Of a stretch of DNA of 64,000 nucleotides, positions 48,735 through 57,093 are shown one piece after another. Below the pieces are notes generated by a model, which was not told where the DNA came from, ran no database searches, and worked only from the letters and a program-made list of their open reading frames with translations. The position numbers and the translations under genes were made by a program. The DNA lies in contig NZ_CP026730.1 of the NCBI RefSeq assembly GCF_003369795.1, positions 7,121,001 through 7,185,000 on the forward strand, read 5' to 3'. Each line of letters begins with the position of its first letter. Within the stretch, counting starts at the first letter, position 1. The stretch is from Streptomyces sp. CB09001. Lineage in GTDB: Bacteria > Actinomycetota > Actinomycetes > Streptomycetales > Streptomycetaceae.

Positions 48735-49391
48735 TCAACTCGCTTGCGAAGGCCCGGATTTCCACAGTCCTGCCCGGTTCAGGGACATCGGGCAGTGGAG
48801 GTAGATCTCGTCGATCTCCAGGAGCAGGGCGAGGTCCGGACGCCGTCCGTCGCGCACCATCGCGTCGAAGAAGGGCGCGTCGGTGAGGATGCGGGCCCGG
48901 CCGTTGACCCGGAGCACCTCCTTGCCGCCGGGGATCAGATAGAGCAGGCCGGCGTGCGGATTGTCGAGGATGTTGTGGAAGCTGTCCCCGCGCCGGTTGC
49001 CCGCCCGGTCCGGCAGGGCGAGGGTGCGCGAGTCGAGGACGTGGGTGAAGCCGGGGGTGTCGCCGCGCGGCGACACGTCGCAGTTGCCGCCCGCGTCGGA
49101 GGTCGCCAGGAGGCAGAAGGGGGAGCGGGCCAGGATGTGCCGGTCCTCGTCCGTGAGCCGGTCGTGCACCTTGTCGATGACGAGGGGCCAGGGTTCGCCC
49201 AGCAGCTCGCGCAGCTGTGCGCGCGAGCCGAGTTCGACCCAGCCCTCGGCGGTGGCGGTGGCTGTGTCGGAGGCGGTGGCGGCGTCCGGCCGGTCTCCGG
49301 CCGTCTCGATCGTGTGTGGCAAGGCCGGCTCCCAGGTGTGCTCGCGAAACCGCCGGAAGGGTTGTCCCGATGGTTGTTGCACACGCAACAT
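48735..49391 (-). CDS. Pyridoxamine 5'-phosphate oxidase-like FMN-binding protein (MSMEG_1061-type)
   Basis: Up to 218 residues. The split-barrel core is RHILARSPFCLLATSDAGGNCDVSPRGD with ALPDRAGNRRGDSFHNILDNPHAGLL and later VNGRARILTD, typical of flavin- or haem-binding PNPOx-like proteins. The start is uncertain: ATG 49391, or GTG 49382 as a leaderless start, since CAGATAAT lies 7 bp before it. An iron box sits just upstream, so it should be iron-repressed with the neighbouring importer. A role in ferric-siderophore reduction or haem release is plausible but inferred. Confidence 0.85.
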   Translation of the reverse strand: MLRVQQPSGQPFRRFREHTWEPALPHTIETAGDRPDAATASDTATATAEGWVELGSRAQLRELLGEPWPLVIDKVHDRLTDEDRHILARSPFCLLATSDAGGNCDVSPRGDTPGFTHVLDSRTLALPDRAGNRRGDSFHNILDNPHAGLLYLIPGGKEVLRVNGRARILTDAPFFDAMVRDGRRPDLALLLEIDEIYLHCPMSLNRAGLWKSGPSQAS

Positions 49392-49400
49392 TATCTGATC

Positions 49401-49419
49401 TTAGGTTCGCCTTACCTGG
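49401..49419 (-). promoter_or_regulatory. Second iron box, upstream of PNPOx-like gene
   Basis: TTAGGTTCGCCTTACCTGG on the plus strand agrees with the DmdR/IdeR consensus at most positions, less well than the first. It overlaps the -35 region of the GATAAT promoter for the gene to its left. Confidence 0.72.
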
Positions 49420-49526
49420 GGCCCCGGCGGCCGCGCTCGGCGTTGTCCGCCGTGTCACGCACCCCGTCGGGGGCATACGCGAGATACGGCACCGCCCCGG
49501 TGCCGCCGATCCGAAGGGTGTACACC

Positions 49527-49703
49527 GTGCTCGCCATCGTCGCGGCGGTTCTGTTCCTCATCGCCTGGCTGATCAACGCGGCGGAGGTGTCGACCAACGA
49601 CATCTTCACCTCCACCAACGTCATGCTCATCGGCCTCGCCCTGCTCGCCCTGCACGTCGCCGGGATCGGCAGCGGCCGGGCGGTACGCGGGCGTCGTCGC
49701 TGA
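49527..49703 (+). CDS. Small two-helix membrane protein
   Basis: 58 residues: helix VLAIVAAVLFLIAWLINAA, a short loop with VSTNDIFTST, second helix VMLIGLALLALHVAGIG, then an Arg-rich end that should stay in the cytoplasm. GTG 49527 is chosen by GAAGGG 8 bp upstream; an earlier in-frame GTG (49518) has no ribosome site. Common small Streptomyces proteins share this layout. Function unknown. The iron box upstream faces the other way but could affect it. Confidence 0.65.
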   Translation: MLAIVAAVLFLIAWLINAAEVSTNDIFTSTNVMLIGLALLALHVAGIGSGRAVRGRRR

Positions 49704-49706
49704 ACC

Positions 49707-49748
49707 CGCGCACCGGAGTCCGCGCACCGGAGTCCGCGCACCGGAGTC
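49707..49748. repeat. 14-bp tandem repeat, three copies
   Basis: CGCGCACCGGAGTC occurs three times head to tail in the gap between the small membrane protein gene and the convergent methyltransferase gene. Too short for known function; it might serve as a transcription-ending structure or be neutral. Confidence 0.8.
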
Positions 49749-49770
49749 CGCGCCCCGGGTCCCGTGCCCG

Positions 49771-50562
49771 TCAGGGGATGCGCGCCACGCCCGCGTAGAT
49801 ACCGCTCTCCTCCGGCGCGGGCGGCTCCAGGCCCTCGCCGGACCACTCGGTGGCCGTGACCAGGCCCGGCGGCACCAGCTCCAGGCCGTCGAAGAAACGG
49901 GTGACCTCCGCCCGGGTGCGGAAGCCGAGCCGGATGCCGCCCTTGGCGTACTGGGCGATCACCTGCTCCGCCAGCTCCGGGAAGAGGTCGATCGCGGCGT
50001 GCGACAGAACCAGGTGGCTGCCCGACGGGAGGGTCTCCACCAGTCCCCGGACAATGCCGTGGGCGTCCTGGTCGTCCGGAACGAAGTGCATCAGCGCGAT
50101 CAGCGACAGCGCGATCGGCCGGTCGAAGTCCAGGATCCCGCGCGCGTGCCGCACGATTTCCTCGGGCTCGCGGACGTCGGCCTGGATGTAGTCCGTGGCC
50201 CCCTCGGGGCTGCTCACCAGCAGCGCCTCCGCGTGCCGCAGCACGATCGGGTCGTTGTCGGCGTAGACGACCCTGGCCCCGGGCACCGTCCGCTGGACGA
50301 TCTGGTGCAGGTTGGGCTCGGTCGGGATGCCCGTGCCGATGTCCAGGAACTGGTCGATGCCCCGGGCGGCGAGATGCGCCACCGCGCGGTTCATGAACGC
50401 GCGGTTCTGCCGCGCCGCGTCCCGTGCCTCGGGCGGCAGCGTCTCGCCCACCGCCTCGTCGACCGGGTAGTTGTCCTTGCCGCCCAGCAGCCAGTCGTAG
50501 ACCCGCGCCGGGTGGGCCCGGCCGGTGTCGATCTGGGGAGGCTGGGTGTGGTCCGTGGTCAT
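49771..50562 (-). CDS. SAM-dependent methyltransferase, DUF574/actinobacterial S-adenosyl methyltransferase type
   Basis: 263 residues. IDTGRAHPARVYDWLLGGKDNYPVDEAVGE is the family N-terminus, and IDQFLDIGTGIPTEPNLHQIVQ is the SAM-binding motif I. RVVYADNDPIVLRHAEALL gives motif II. This family is abundant and actinomycete-specific; substrates are largely unknown, with a few cases linked to natural-product tailoring. ATG 50562 is used; an upstream frame extension is without ribosome site. No biosynthetic cluster is around it. Confidence 0.92.
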   Translation of the reverse strand: MTTDHTQPPQIDTGRAHPARVYDWLLGGKDNYPVDEAVGETLPPEARDAARQNRAFMNRAVAHLAARGIDQFLDIGTGIPTEPNLHQIVQRTVPGARVVYADNDPIVLRHAEALLVSSPEGATDYIQADVREPEEIVRHARGILDFDRPIALSLIALMHFVPDDQDAHGIVRGLVETLPSGSHLVLSHAAIDLFPELAEQVIAQYAKGGIRLGFRTRAEVTRFFDGLELVPPGLVTATEWSGEGLEPPAPEESGIYAGVARIP

Positions 50563-50665
50563 GGCAGGCTCCGTGGTCCGGGAGGGTGACGCTCCGCCGC
50601 AGTTCTGGATCATCGTACTGCGGTGTGGCCGTGCCATGTGCCGGGCGGGCGGCGGAAGTTGCCGG

Positions 50666-51319
50666 TCACCCCGGTCCCCCGTCCCGACCCGGGCCCAGGG
50701 TGCGGGGCGGACGGTAGGTCCACTCGCGGTCGGCGTCCGTGATCTCGCGCAGTACCCGGGCCGGGGTCCCGGCGACGACCGTCATCGGCGGCACGTGTGC
50801 CGTCACCACGCTGCCCGCACCGACCACCGAGCCCCGGCCGACGGTCACCCCCGGCATGATCAGCGCGCCGGCCCCGATCCACACGTCGTCCTCGATGCGC
50901 ACCGGAGCCGAGAACTGGGTGCCGTCCCTGCGCAGATCCGGGTGGACGGGGTGACCGGTGGTGCTGACGGTCACGTGCGGGGCGAACATCACCCGGTCGC
51001 CGACGAAGACCTCGACGTCGTCGACGAGGGTGAGGCCGAAGTTGGCGTACACGTCGTCGCCCAGGTGGATCCGGTTGCCGTAGGCCACGTGCAGCGGCGG
51101 CTCGATCCACACCCCCGTGCCGAGCGAGGCGAGCATCTCCTTGAGGAGTGCCCGGCGGCCCTCCTCGTCCCGCGCGCCGGTCCGGTTGTAGGCGTCGGCC
51201 AGTTCCTTGCCGCGCAGCCGCTCCTCGGCGAGGCCCTCCAGGCCCGGGGCGCCGTCCGCGTACAGCTCACGGGCCGCCATCCTGCGGCGGACCTCGCGCT
51301 CACGGGGGTCGGTGGTCAT
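50666..51319 (-). CDS. Sugar O-acetyltransferase (maltose/galactoside type, left-handed beta-helix)
   Basis: 217 residues of the LacA/Maa group. The N-terminal helix region MAARELYADGAPGLEGLAEERLRG is typical. Hexapeptide repeats follow (DVYANFGLTLVDD, VFVGDRVMFAPHVTVSTTGHPV, VWIGAGALIMPGVTVGRGSVVGAGSVVTAHVPP). The catalytic His is likely in TGHPVHPD. It is 91 bp behind the GH30 gene on the same strand and so probably the last gene of the galactan operon, where it would acetylate non-metabolised galactosides, as LacA does in the lac operon. That role is inference. Confidence 0.9.
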   Translation of the reverse strand: MTTDPREREVRRRMAARELYADGAPGLEGLAEERLRGKELADAYNRTGARDEEGRRALLKEMLASLGTGVWIEPPLHVAYGNRIHLGDDVYANFGLTLVDDVEVFVGDRVMFAPHVTVSTTGHPVHPDLRRDGTQFSAPVRIEDDVWIGAGALIMPGVTVGRGSVVGAGSVVTAHVPPMTVVAGTPARVLREITDADREWTYRPPRTLGPGRDGGPG

Positions 51320-51410
51320 GCGGTCCTCTCGTGTCCGAACGGGGTGGGCCGACGGTCCGTCCGCACCTCGGCGAGCGTGCGGACGGGACCGCCGGCAACC
51401 TGGGAAGGGA

Positions 51411-53450
51411 TCAGCCGGCGGACCCGTCCGTCAGCGTCCAGCGCTGGTTGGCACCGGAGTTGGGCGGCCAGGTCGTGACGGCCGCACCGTCGTGGGTGGC
51501 CTGGCCGCCCACTTCGAGCAGGCGCCCGGTGGCGGCGTTGACCAGGGTCCAGGTGCCGTCGCCGGTGCTCGAGGCGAGCCACTCGGCGGCCCGGTCCGGC
51601 CTGCCCGTGTCGGGCTCGGCCACCGGGACGTCGTCGCGCACGGCGAGGCGGGTGCCGTCCTCGGGCCGGGTGAAGACGTAGCGGTCGCGGACGCCGCCGT
51701 CGTGGCGCACCGCGCTCAGCCGCCACTGCCGGGCGCTCGCGTCGGCCCCGGTCCCGAGGACCAGGTTCGTGCCGTCCGCGGCCACGGTGACGGCCTTGCC
51801 GCTCTGCACGCCGGTCAGCGTGTAGGTGTGCCCCTTGCGCAGCGCGGCGGCGTCCTTCGCGACCCCCGAGACGCCCTCGATCGCGAAGGAGGTGACGGAC
51901 TGGGCGGGCACGGTGAAGGTGGCCGTGCGGTCGCTCACTCTGATCGGGGACTGCTTCTCCAGCTTGCCGTCGGCGCTGGTCACGACCGGGGTCACGGTGG
52001 CGCGGCGGCTCACGTCGCGGAACTTGGACAGATCGAGGGTGACCGTGCGGGCCTCGGTGGTGCGGTTGACGTGGACGAGCGAGGCGCCCTTGCCGTCGCG
52101 GGTGACCGCGGCGGCGCTGGAGGTGTCGTCCGTCTGGATCAGCCGGTCGCCGGGCTTGATGAAATGGGTGAAGTTGCGGGCGGCGTCGAACTTGGTGTTG
52201 GTCCGGATCGGGCAGGTCTCCAGGGTGTCCTGGGCCGTGCAGTCGAACGGGAGCTGGATGCTGCCCCAGTTGCCGCCCTTCGCGGACTCGCCGCCCGGCT
52301 TCATGTTGTCGTAGTCCTCGACGGGCTGCCAGAACACCCAGGCGCGGGGCTCCAGTTCCCGCAGGTCGTCGACGATCTGCTGGGCGAGGCCGAGGCCGGG
52401 CCGCATGTCCTCGAAGTCCTGGCCGTCGCCCCAGTCGCCGCCCACCTCGCTCATCCACAGCGGTTTGTCCGCGGCCTTGGCGAGGTCCCGCACGGTGGTG
52501 CGCTGCCCGGTGCCGTAGGTGTGGACGTTCATCTGCCCGACGAGCGCCCGGTCGGCCGCGGAGTAGGCGTTCCAGTTCTTGGCGAAGGTGCCCGGGTTGG
52601 TCTCGTCCATGGCCGAGACGTCAGCCTTGACCTTCGCCTTCCTCAGTGCCGGGGCGAGGGCTCGGAGCACCTCGCGCTGCAGCTCGGGACCCATGTGGGC
52701 CCCTTCCTGCCGGCCGCCGACGGGCTCGCCGTCCGCGCCGAGCTGTGTACCCCAGTACGGGGTGTTGGGCTCGTTGAACGGGTCGACGGTGTCGACCTCG
52801 ATGCCCTCGGCCTTCTCCAGCCGTCTGGTCGCCCCCGCGACGTAGGCGGCGAAGTCGTCGACCGACTCGGGCTTCAGCTGGTCGGCGGAGGAGTCGAAGC
52901 CGCCGGAGACGTATCCGCTGACGGTCATGAACCAGGGCGGGGAGTTGCTGAACGTCTCCCAGTGGTCGATGTCGTCCTTGATGCGCTCGACCCACCAGCG
53001 CTGGGTGGCGTCGGCGTCCTCGTTCCAGTCGGCCGGGTCGTCGGCGCTCCACCAGTCGATGTCCTCGCGCGTGGTGCCCGCGGGCGCCTGCCACCAGCCC
53101 TCTACCGCCCCGCCGGCCCGCAGGTAGTCCTTGACGTCCGGCGCGTTGCCGCCGCCGATGTTGTAGCGGGCGATGTTGAGTCCGAGGCCGTTCTCGCCGA
53201 ACAGGAGGCGGGCCAGCCTCTCGCGGATCTCGGGCGGGTAGTCGCCCGTGGCGTTGGCGAACCAGACCAGGCTGGTGCCCCAGCCCTCGAACGCCTCCTG
53301 CTGGTACGAGGGGTCCGGCCGCACGGTGACGGAGGCGGGGGCGGCGGCCGGATCGGCCTGTGCGGGGACGCCGAGCAGGGCGGCCCCGGTGGTCAGAGCG
53401 GTCAGGACCGCGGCGCCGAGGAGGCGTCTGCTGCGGGTACGGCGTGCCAT
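51411..53450 (-). CDS. Secreted GH30 endo-beta-1,6-galactanase with C-terminal ricin-type CBM
   Basis: 679 residues. Signal peptide to about residue 32 (LLGAAVLTALTTGAALLGVPAQA). The GH30 barrel starts with EGWGTSLVWFANATG; the acid/base Glu is in VDPFNEPNTPYW near residue 226 and the nucleophile Glu in WMSEVGGDWGDG near 333. A beta-sandwich (~430-525) follows, then a ricin-type (CBM13) trefoil at ~530-679 with QxW-like repeats. It should be exported and cut beta-1,6-galactan side chains of arabinogalactan. Order and spacing place it fifth in the LacI-controlled operon. Confidence 0.92.
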   Translation of the reverse strand: MARRTRSRRLLGAAVLTALTTGAALLGVPAQADPAAAPASVTVRPDPSYQQEAFEGWGTSLVWFANATGDYPPEIRERLARLLFGENGLGLNIARYNIGGGNAPDVKDYLRAGGAVEGWWQAPAGTTREDIDWWSADDPADWNEDADATQRWWVERIKDDIDHWETFSNSPPWFMTVSGYVSGGFDSSADQLKPESVDDFAAYVAGATRRLEKAEGIEVDTVDPFNEPNTPYWGTQLGADGEPVGGRQEGAHMGPELQREVLRALAPALRKAKVKADVSAMDETNPGTFAKNWNAYSAADRALVGQMNVHTYGTGQRTTVRDLAKAADKPLWMSEVGGDWGDGQDFEDMRPGLGLAQQIVDDLRELEPRAWVFWQPVEDYDNMKPGGESAKGGNWGSIQLPFDCTAQDTLETCPIRTNTKFDAARNFTHFIKPGDRLIQTDDTSSAAAVTRDGKGASLVHVNRTTEARTVTLDLSKFRDVSRRATVTPVVTSADGKLEKQSPIRVSDRTATFTVPAQSVTSFAIEGVSGVAKDAAALRKGHTYTLTGVQSGKAVTVAADGTNLVLGTGADASARQWRLSAVRHDGGVRDRYVFTRPEDGTRLAVRDDVPVAEPDTGRPDRAAEWLASSTGDGTWTLVNAATGRLLEVGGQATHDGAAVTTWPPNSGANQRWTLTDGSAG

Positions 53451-53573
53451 CGTGTGCTCCCAACGGAAAGGTGTGGTCGCTGCGGTGGCCCCCGCCACCG
53501 GGTTCGGGGCAGCGGGGGATGGCCCCGGGGCGGGCCGTGCCCGCTCCGGGGAGCATGGGGTGGTGCGGGGGGC

Positions 53574-55619
53574 CTAGGAGGTGGGCGTGCGCAGGACGGC
53601 GACCCCTCGGCCCGCCAGGACGACGGCGCCCTCGTCACCGGTGTCGCCCACCAGGACCTCTCCGGCGAGCCCGGGGACGGTCACGGTCTCGTCGGTCCGG
53701 TTGACCAGGAACAGGAACCGTCCCCCGGCGCCCCGGCGCACGGTTGCCTCGACCCGTCCCCGCACCGAGGCGGGCAGCTCGCTCTTCACCCCGGCCGCCT
53801 CCAGCAGCCTCGGCAGCAGCGCGGCGAGCCCGTCGGCGCCGAGCCGGGTGGAGACGTAGGCGGCCGAACCGGCGCCCGCCGGACGCCGGGTGACGGCGGG
53901 GCGGCCCGCATGGGTGCCGGTGCGGTAGTGCGCCAGGACCTCGGTCTCCGGCGCGGTCACGGTGATCCGGTCGGTCCACAGATCCCCGCTGCCCGCGCCG
54001 TCCAGCTCCACACTCTGTCCGGCGGGCAGCGGGCCGAACTCCTCGACACGGATGCCGAGCAGGTCTCGCAGCGCGCCCGGGTAACCACCCAGCCAGACGT
54101 GGTCGTGCTCGTCCACGATGCCGGAGAAGTACGTGGTGACCAGGTGACCGCCCTGCTCGGCGTAGCGCGTGAGGTCCTTGGCCAGCTCGGCCGGGACCAT
54201 GTGCAGCACCGGGGCGATCAGCACCCGGTGGCGGCTCAGGTCGGCGCCGGTGGTGACGACGTCGGCGCGGATGCCCAGGGAGAGCAGCGCCGAGTACCAG
54301 TCGAGCGCCTCCTGGTGGTAGTCGAGCAGCGAGGTGGGGTGCGAGTCCTGCTCGCTGGCCCACCTGGACTCCCAGTCGAAGACGATGCCGACCGCGGCCG
54401 GCTCCCGCTCGCTCCCGGCGACCGGCGCGAGCGCCTTCAGGGTGTCGCCGAGCGCGGTGACCGCACGGAACAGGTCGCTGTCCGCACCGGCGTGCGGGAC
54501 CATCGCCGAGTGGTACTTCTCGGCTCCGGCCGCCGACTGGCGCCACTGGAAGAAGCACACCGCGTCGGCGCCGTGCGCCACGTGGGTCAGCGAGTCCCGG
54601 GCCATCTCGCCGGGCTGCTTGGCCAGGTTGACGGGCTGCCAGTTCACCGCGCTGGTGGAGTGCTCCATCAGGAACCACGGACGGCCGCCCGCGATGCCGC
54701 TGGTGAGGTTCGCCGAGAACGACAGCTCGTCGCGGGCCTGGGGGTGCGGGACGACGTAGTGGTCGTTGGCGACGAAGTCGACCTCGCCGGCCCAGTCCGC
54801 GTAGTTCATGCCCTTGGTGCCGGGCATCACCATGAAGTTGGTGGTGACCGGGACGTCCGGGGTCAGCTCCCGCAGCAGGTCCCGCTCCGCGCGCAGGTGG
54901 TCCTTGAGCGCGTCCGAGGAGAAGCGCTTGAAGTCCAGCTGCTGGGTCGGGTTCGGATGCGAGGCCGCCAGCCGGGGCGGCAGGATCTCCGCCCAGTCGC
55001 CGTAGCGCTGCGACCAGAACGCCGTGCCCCAGGCGTGGTTGAGGGCGTCCGTCGTGCCGTACCGCGCGCGCAGCCAGTCCCGGAAGGCACGGGCCGCGTC
55101 GTCGGAGTAGTCGTAGACGTTGTGGCAGCCCAGCTCGTTGTTGACGTGCCAGGCGACGAGCGCCGGGTGGTCGGCGTAGCGGGTGGCCAGCTTCCGGACC
55201 AGGCGCAGGGCGTGCTCCCGGAAGACGGGCGAGGTCGGGCGCCAGTGCTGGCGCGCTCCCGGCCACAGCGTCTCGCCCCGGTCGGTGACCGGGAGGATCT
55301 CGGGATGCGCGGTGGTCAGCCACGGCGGAGGGGAGGCGGTGGCGGTCGCCAGGTCGACGCCGACGCCGTGCCGGTGCAGCAGGTCCATCACCTCGTCGAG
55401 CCAGGCGAAGTCCCAGGTGCCCGGCCCCGGCTGGATGCGGGCCCAGGAGAAGATGCCGAGCGACACGATGTTGACCCCGGCCTCCCGCATCAGCCGTACG
55501 TCCTCCTCCCACACCTCCCGGGGCCACTGCTCGGGGTTGTAGTCGGCGCCGTAGGCGAGACGCGGGGCGGGCGCACCGTCCGCCCCGCGGTGCAGGCGGG
55601 AGTGGAGGGTGGAGATCAT
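53574..55619 (-). CDS. GH42 beta-galactosidase
   Basis: 681 residues, full family length. The barrel starts LAYGADYNPEQWPREVWEEDVRLMREAGVN; the acid/base Glu is in WHVNNELGCHN (~162) and the nucleophile Glu in FLMEHSTSAVNWQ (~319). A trimerisation domain and C-terminal beta domain follow. No signal peptide, so it hydrolyses imported galacto-oligosaccharides in the cytoplasm. It lies 26 bp behind the binding-protein gene, mid-operon. Linkage preference (beta-1,3/1,4/1,6) cannot be read from sequence; the GH30 neighbour favours beta-1,6. Confidence 0.95.
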   Translation of the reverse strand: MISTLHSRLHRGADGAPAPRLAYGADYNPEQWPREVWEEDVRLMREAGVNIVSLGIFSWARIQPGPGTWDFAWLDEVMDLLHRHGVGVDLATATASPPPWLTTAHPEILPVTDRGETLWPGARQHWRPTSPVFREHALRLVRKLATRYADHPALVAWHVNNELGCHNVYDYSDDAARAFRDWLRARYGTTDALNHAWGTAFWSQRYGDWAEILPPRLAASHPNPTQQLDFKRFSSDALKDHLRAERDLLRELTPDVPVTTNFMVMPGTKGMNYADWAGEVDFVANDHYVVPHPQARDELSFSANLTSGIAGGRPWFLMEHSTSAVNWQPVNLAKQPGEMARDSLTHVAHGADAVCFFQWRQSAAGAEKYHSAMVPHAGADSDLFRAVTALGDTLKALAPVAGSEREPAAVGIVFDWESRWASEQDSHPTSLLDYHQEALDWYSALLSLGIRADVVTTGADLSRHRVLIAPVLHMVPAELAKDLTRYAEQGGHLVTTYFSGIVDEHDHVWLGGYPGALRDLLGIRVEEFGPLPAGQSVELDGAGSGDLWTDRITVTAPETEVLAHYRTGTHAGRPAVTRRPAGAGSAAYVSTRLGADGLAALLPRLLEAAGVKSELPASVRGRVEATVRRGAGGRFLFLVNRTDETVTVPGLAGEVLVGDTGDEGAVVLAGRGVAVLRTPTS

Positions 55620-55645
55620 GGCGGTCCTTCCGGTGGGGGCGTGCG

Positions 55646-57001
55646 CTACTTCTCGACGGTGAAGCCCTGCTCCTCGCCGTACTTGACCGAGGCCTCCTGC
55701 CAGGACTCGAGGCCCTCGGCCAGCGTGGTGCCGGAGACGTAGGCCTTGCCGACGGTGTCGTTGAAGACCGAGTTCGCGTAGACCTGGTAGGGCAGGTACG
55801 ACCAGTCGTCGGGGACCTCGGCGGCCGACTCGGCGAAGATCTTGTTGGCCTTCTGGCCGCCGAAGTACGGGAACGCGGTGTCCTGGAACTTGGTGGACTG
55901 CAGATCCGCGGTGGTCGCCGGGAAGGCGCCGTTCTTCAGCCGGGTCTGCACGCCGTCACCCGCGTTCGCGTACTCGACGAAGGCGTACGCCAGTGCCTCG
56001 TTCTTGCCGAGTTCCGGGAGCGCGAGCGCGCTGCCGCCGTTCTCGGCGCTGACCTTGTCGCCCGCCTTCCACTGGGGCATCGGGGCGACGCGCCAGTCGC
56101 CGGAGGCCGCCTTCGCGCCGGACTCCAGGTTGGCGGGCATCCAGGCGCCGGTCGCCAGCGTCGCGATGCTGCCGTCGCCGAGGCCCTTGTACCACTCGTC
56201 GGTCCAGGCGGGCACGGAGGCGAGCAGCTTCTCGTCGATCAGCTGCTGCCAGGTGCCGGTGAACGTCTTGGCGCCCTGGTCGGAGAAGTCGATCTTCACC
56301 TTGGTGCCGTCGACCGTGTAGGGGCGCGAACCGGCCTGCCAGAGCATGCTGGTGGCGAACCCGGCGTCGCCGTTGTCGGCGGTGATGTACGCCTTCGGGT
56401 CGGCCTTGTGCAGGTCGCGGGCGGCGTCCAGGTACTCGGCCCAGGTGGTGGGGACCTTGATGTCGTACTTGTCGAAGACCTTCTTGTTGTAGAACAGGGC
56501 CATCGGACCGGAGTCCATCGGCAGCGCGTAGACGCCGTCCGAACCGGCCTTCACCCCGTTCCACGGGCCGGGGGAGAACTGGGCGGAGAGCTTGTCGGCG
56601 CCGAAGGACTTGAGGTCGGTGAGCTGCTTGGTCAGGGCGTACTGGCCCATCGCGTAGTACTCGATCTGGGCGACGTCCGGGACGCCCTTCTTCGCCGAGA
56701 TGGCGTTCTGCAACGCCGTGTACTGGTCCTTGTTGGTGCCGGCGTTGACCAGGTCGACCTTGACGCCGGGGTGTTTCTTCTCGAAGTCGGTGGCCACCTG
56801 CTTGAGGGTGGGCTCCCACGCCCAGACCGTGATGGTGCCGCCCTCCTTGAGGGCCGCCTGTATGTCCGCCTCGGAGACGGCCTTCTGGCTCGATCCCCCG
56901 TCGTCGGAGTCGCCGCAGGCACTCGCTCCCAGGGCGAGGGCGCAGACGAGGACCGTGCCGCGCAGGAGGCGGCGCGAGTGCTTGGTCAGGTGTGTGGGCA
57001 T
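55646..57001 (-). CDS. Carbohydrate ABC transporter substrate-binding lipoprotein
   Basis: 451 residues. Lipoprotein signal with Cys29 (LALGASAC). Family CUT1 (MalE-like) fold: EGGTITVWAWEPTLKQVATDFEKKHPGVKV, then GVPDVAQIEYYAMGQYAL, and DSGPMALFYNKKVFDKYD. Trp and Asp residues in the binding region (AWTDEWYKGLGDG) fit a sugar cleft. ATG 57001 is standard. It probably binds galacto-oligosaccharides released by the GH30 enzyme. It is third in the operon, after both permeases, which is uncommon. Confidence 0.93.
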   Translation of the reverse strand: MPTHLTKHSRRLLRGTVLVCALALGASACGDSDDGGSSQKAVSEADIQAALKEGGTITVWAWEPTLKQVATDFEKKHPGVKVDLVNAGTNKDQYTALQNAISAKKGVPDVAQIEYYAMGQYALTKQLTDLKSFGADKLSAQFSPGPWNGVKAGSDGVYALPMDSGPMALFYNKKVFDKYDIKVPTTWAEYLDAARDLHKADPKAYITADNGDAGFATSMLWQAGSRPYTVDGTKVKIDFSDQGAKTFTGTWQQLIDEKLLASVPAWTDEWYKGLGDGSIATLATGAWMPANLESGAKAASGDWRVAPMPQWKAGDKVSAENGGSALALPELGKNEALAYAFVEYANAGDGVQTRLKNGAFPATTADLQSTKFQDTAFPYFGGQKANKIFAESAAEVPDDWSYLPYQVYANSVFNDTVGKAYVSGTTLAEGLESWQEASVKYGEEQGFTVEK

Positions 57002-57093
57002 GGGCGTGCTTCCACTTCTTCGTGGCCGGAACCGGCACCGTTGAGGGTTGGCGAGGTTGTGGTCGGGGGAGGCGGGCGAGGGACGGGGGAGGG

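Noticed and set aside
49771-50562. Natural-product tailoring cluster around the DUF574-type methyltransferase
   Set aside because: Neighbours are a small membrane protein and the galactan operon; no PKS, NRPS, RiPP or terpene genes occur in the window.
51207-55742. A 1,500-codon open frame on the plus strand across the glycosidase genes
   Set aside because: It is antisense to clear GH30 and GH42 genes; high GC removes stop codons. Its translation is low-complexity Arg/Gly/Val with no family features.
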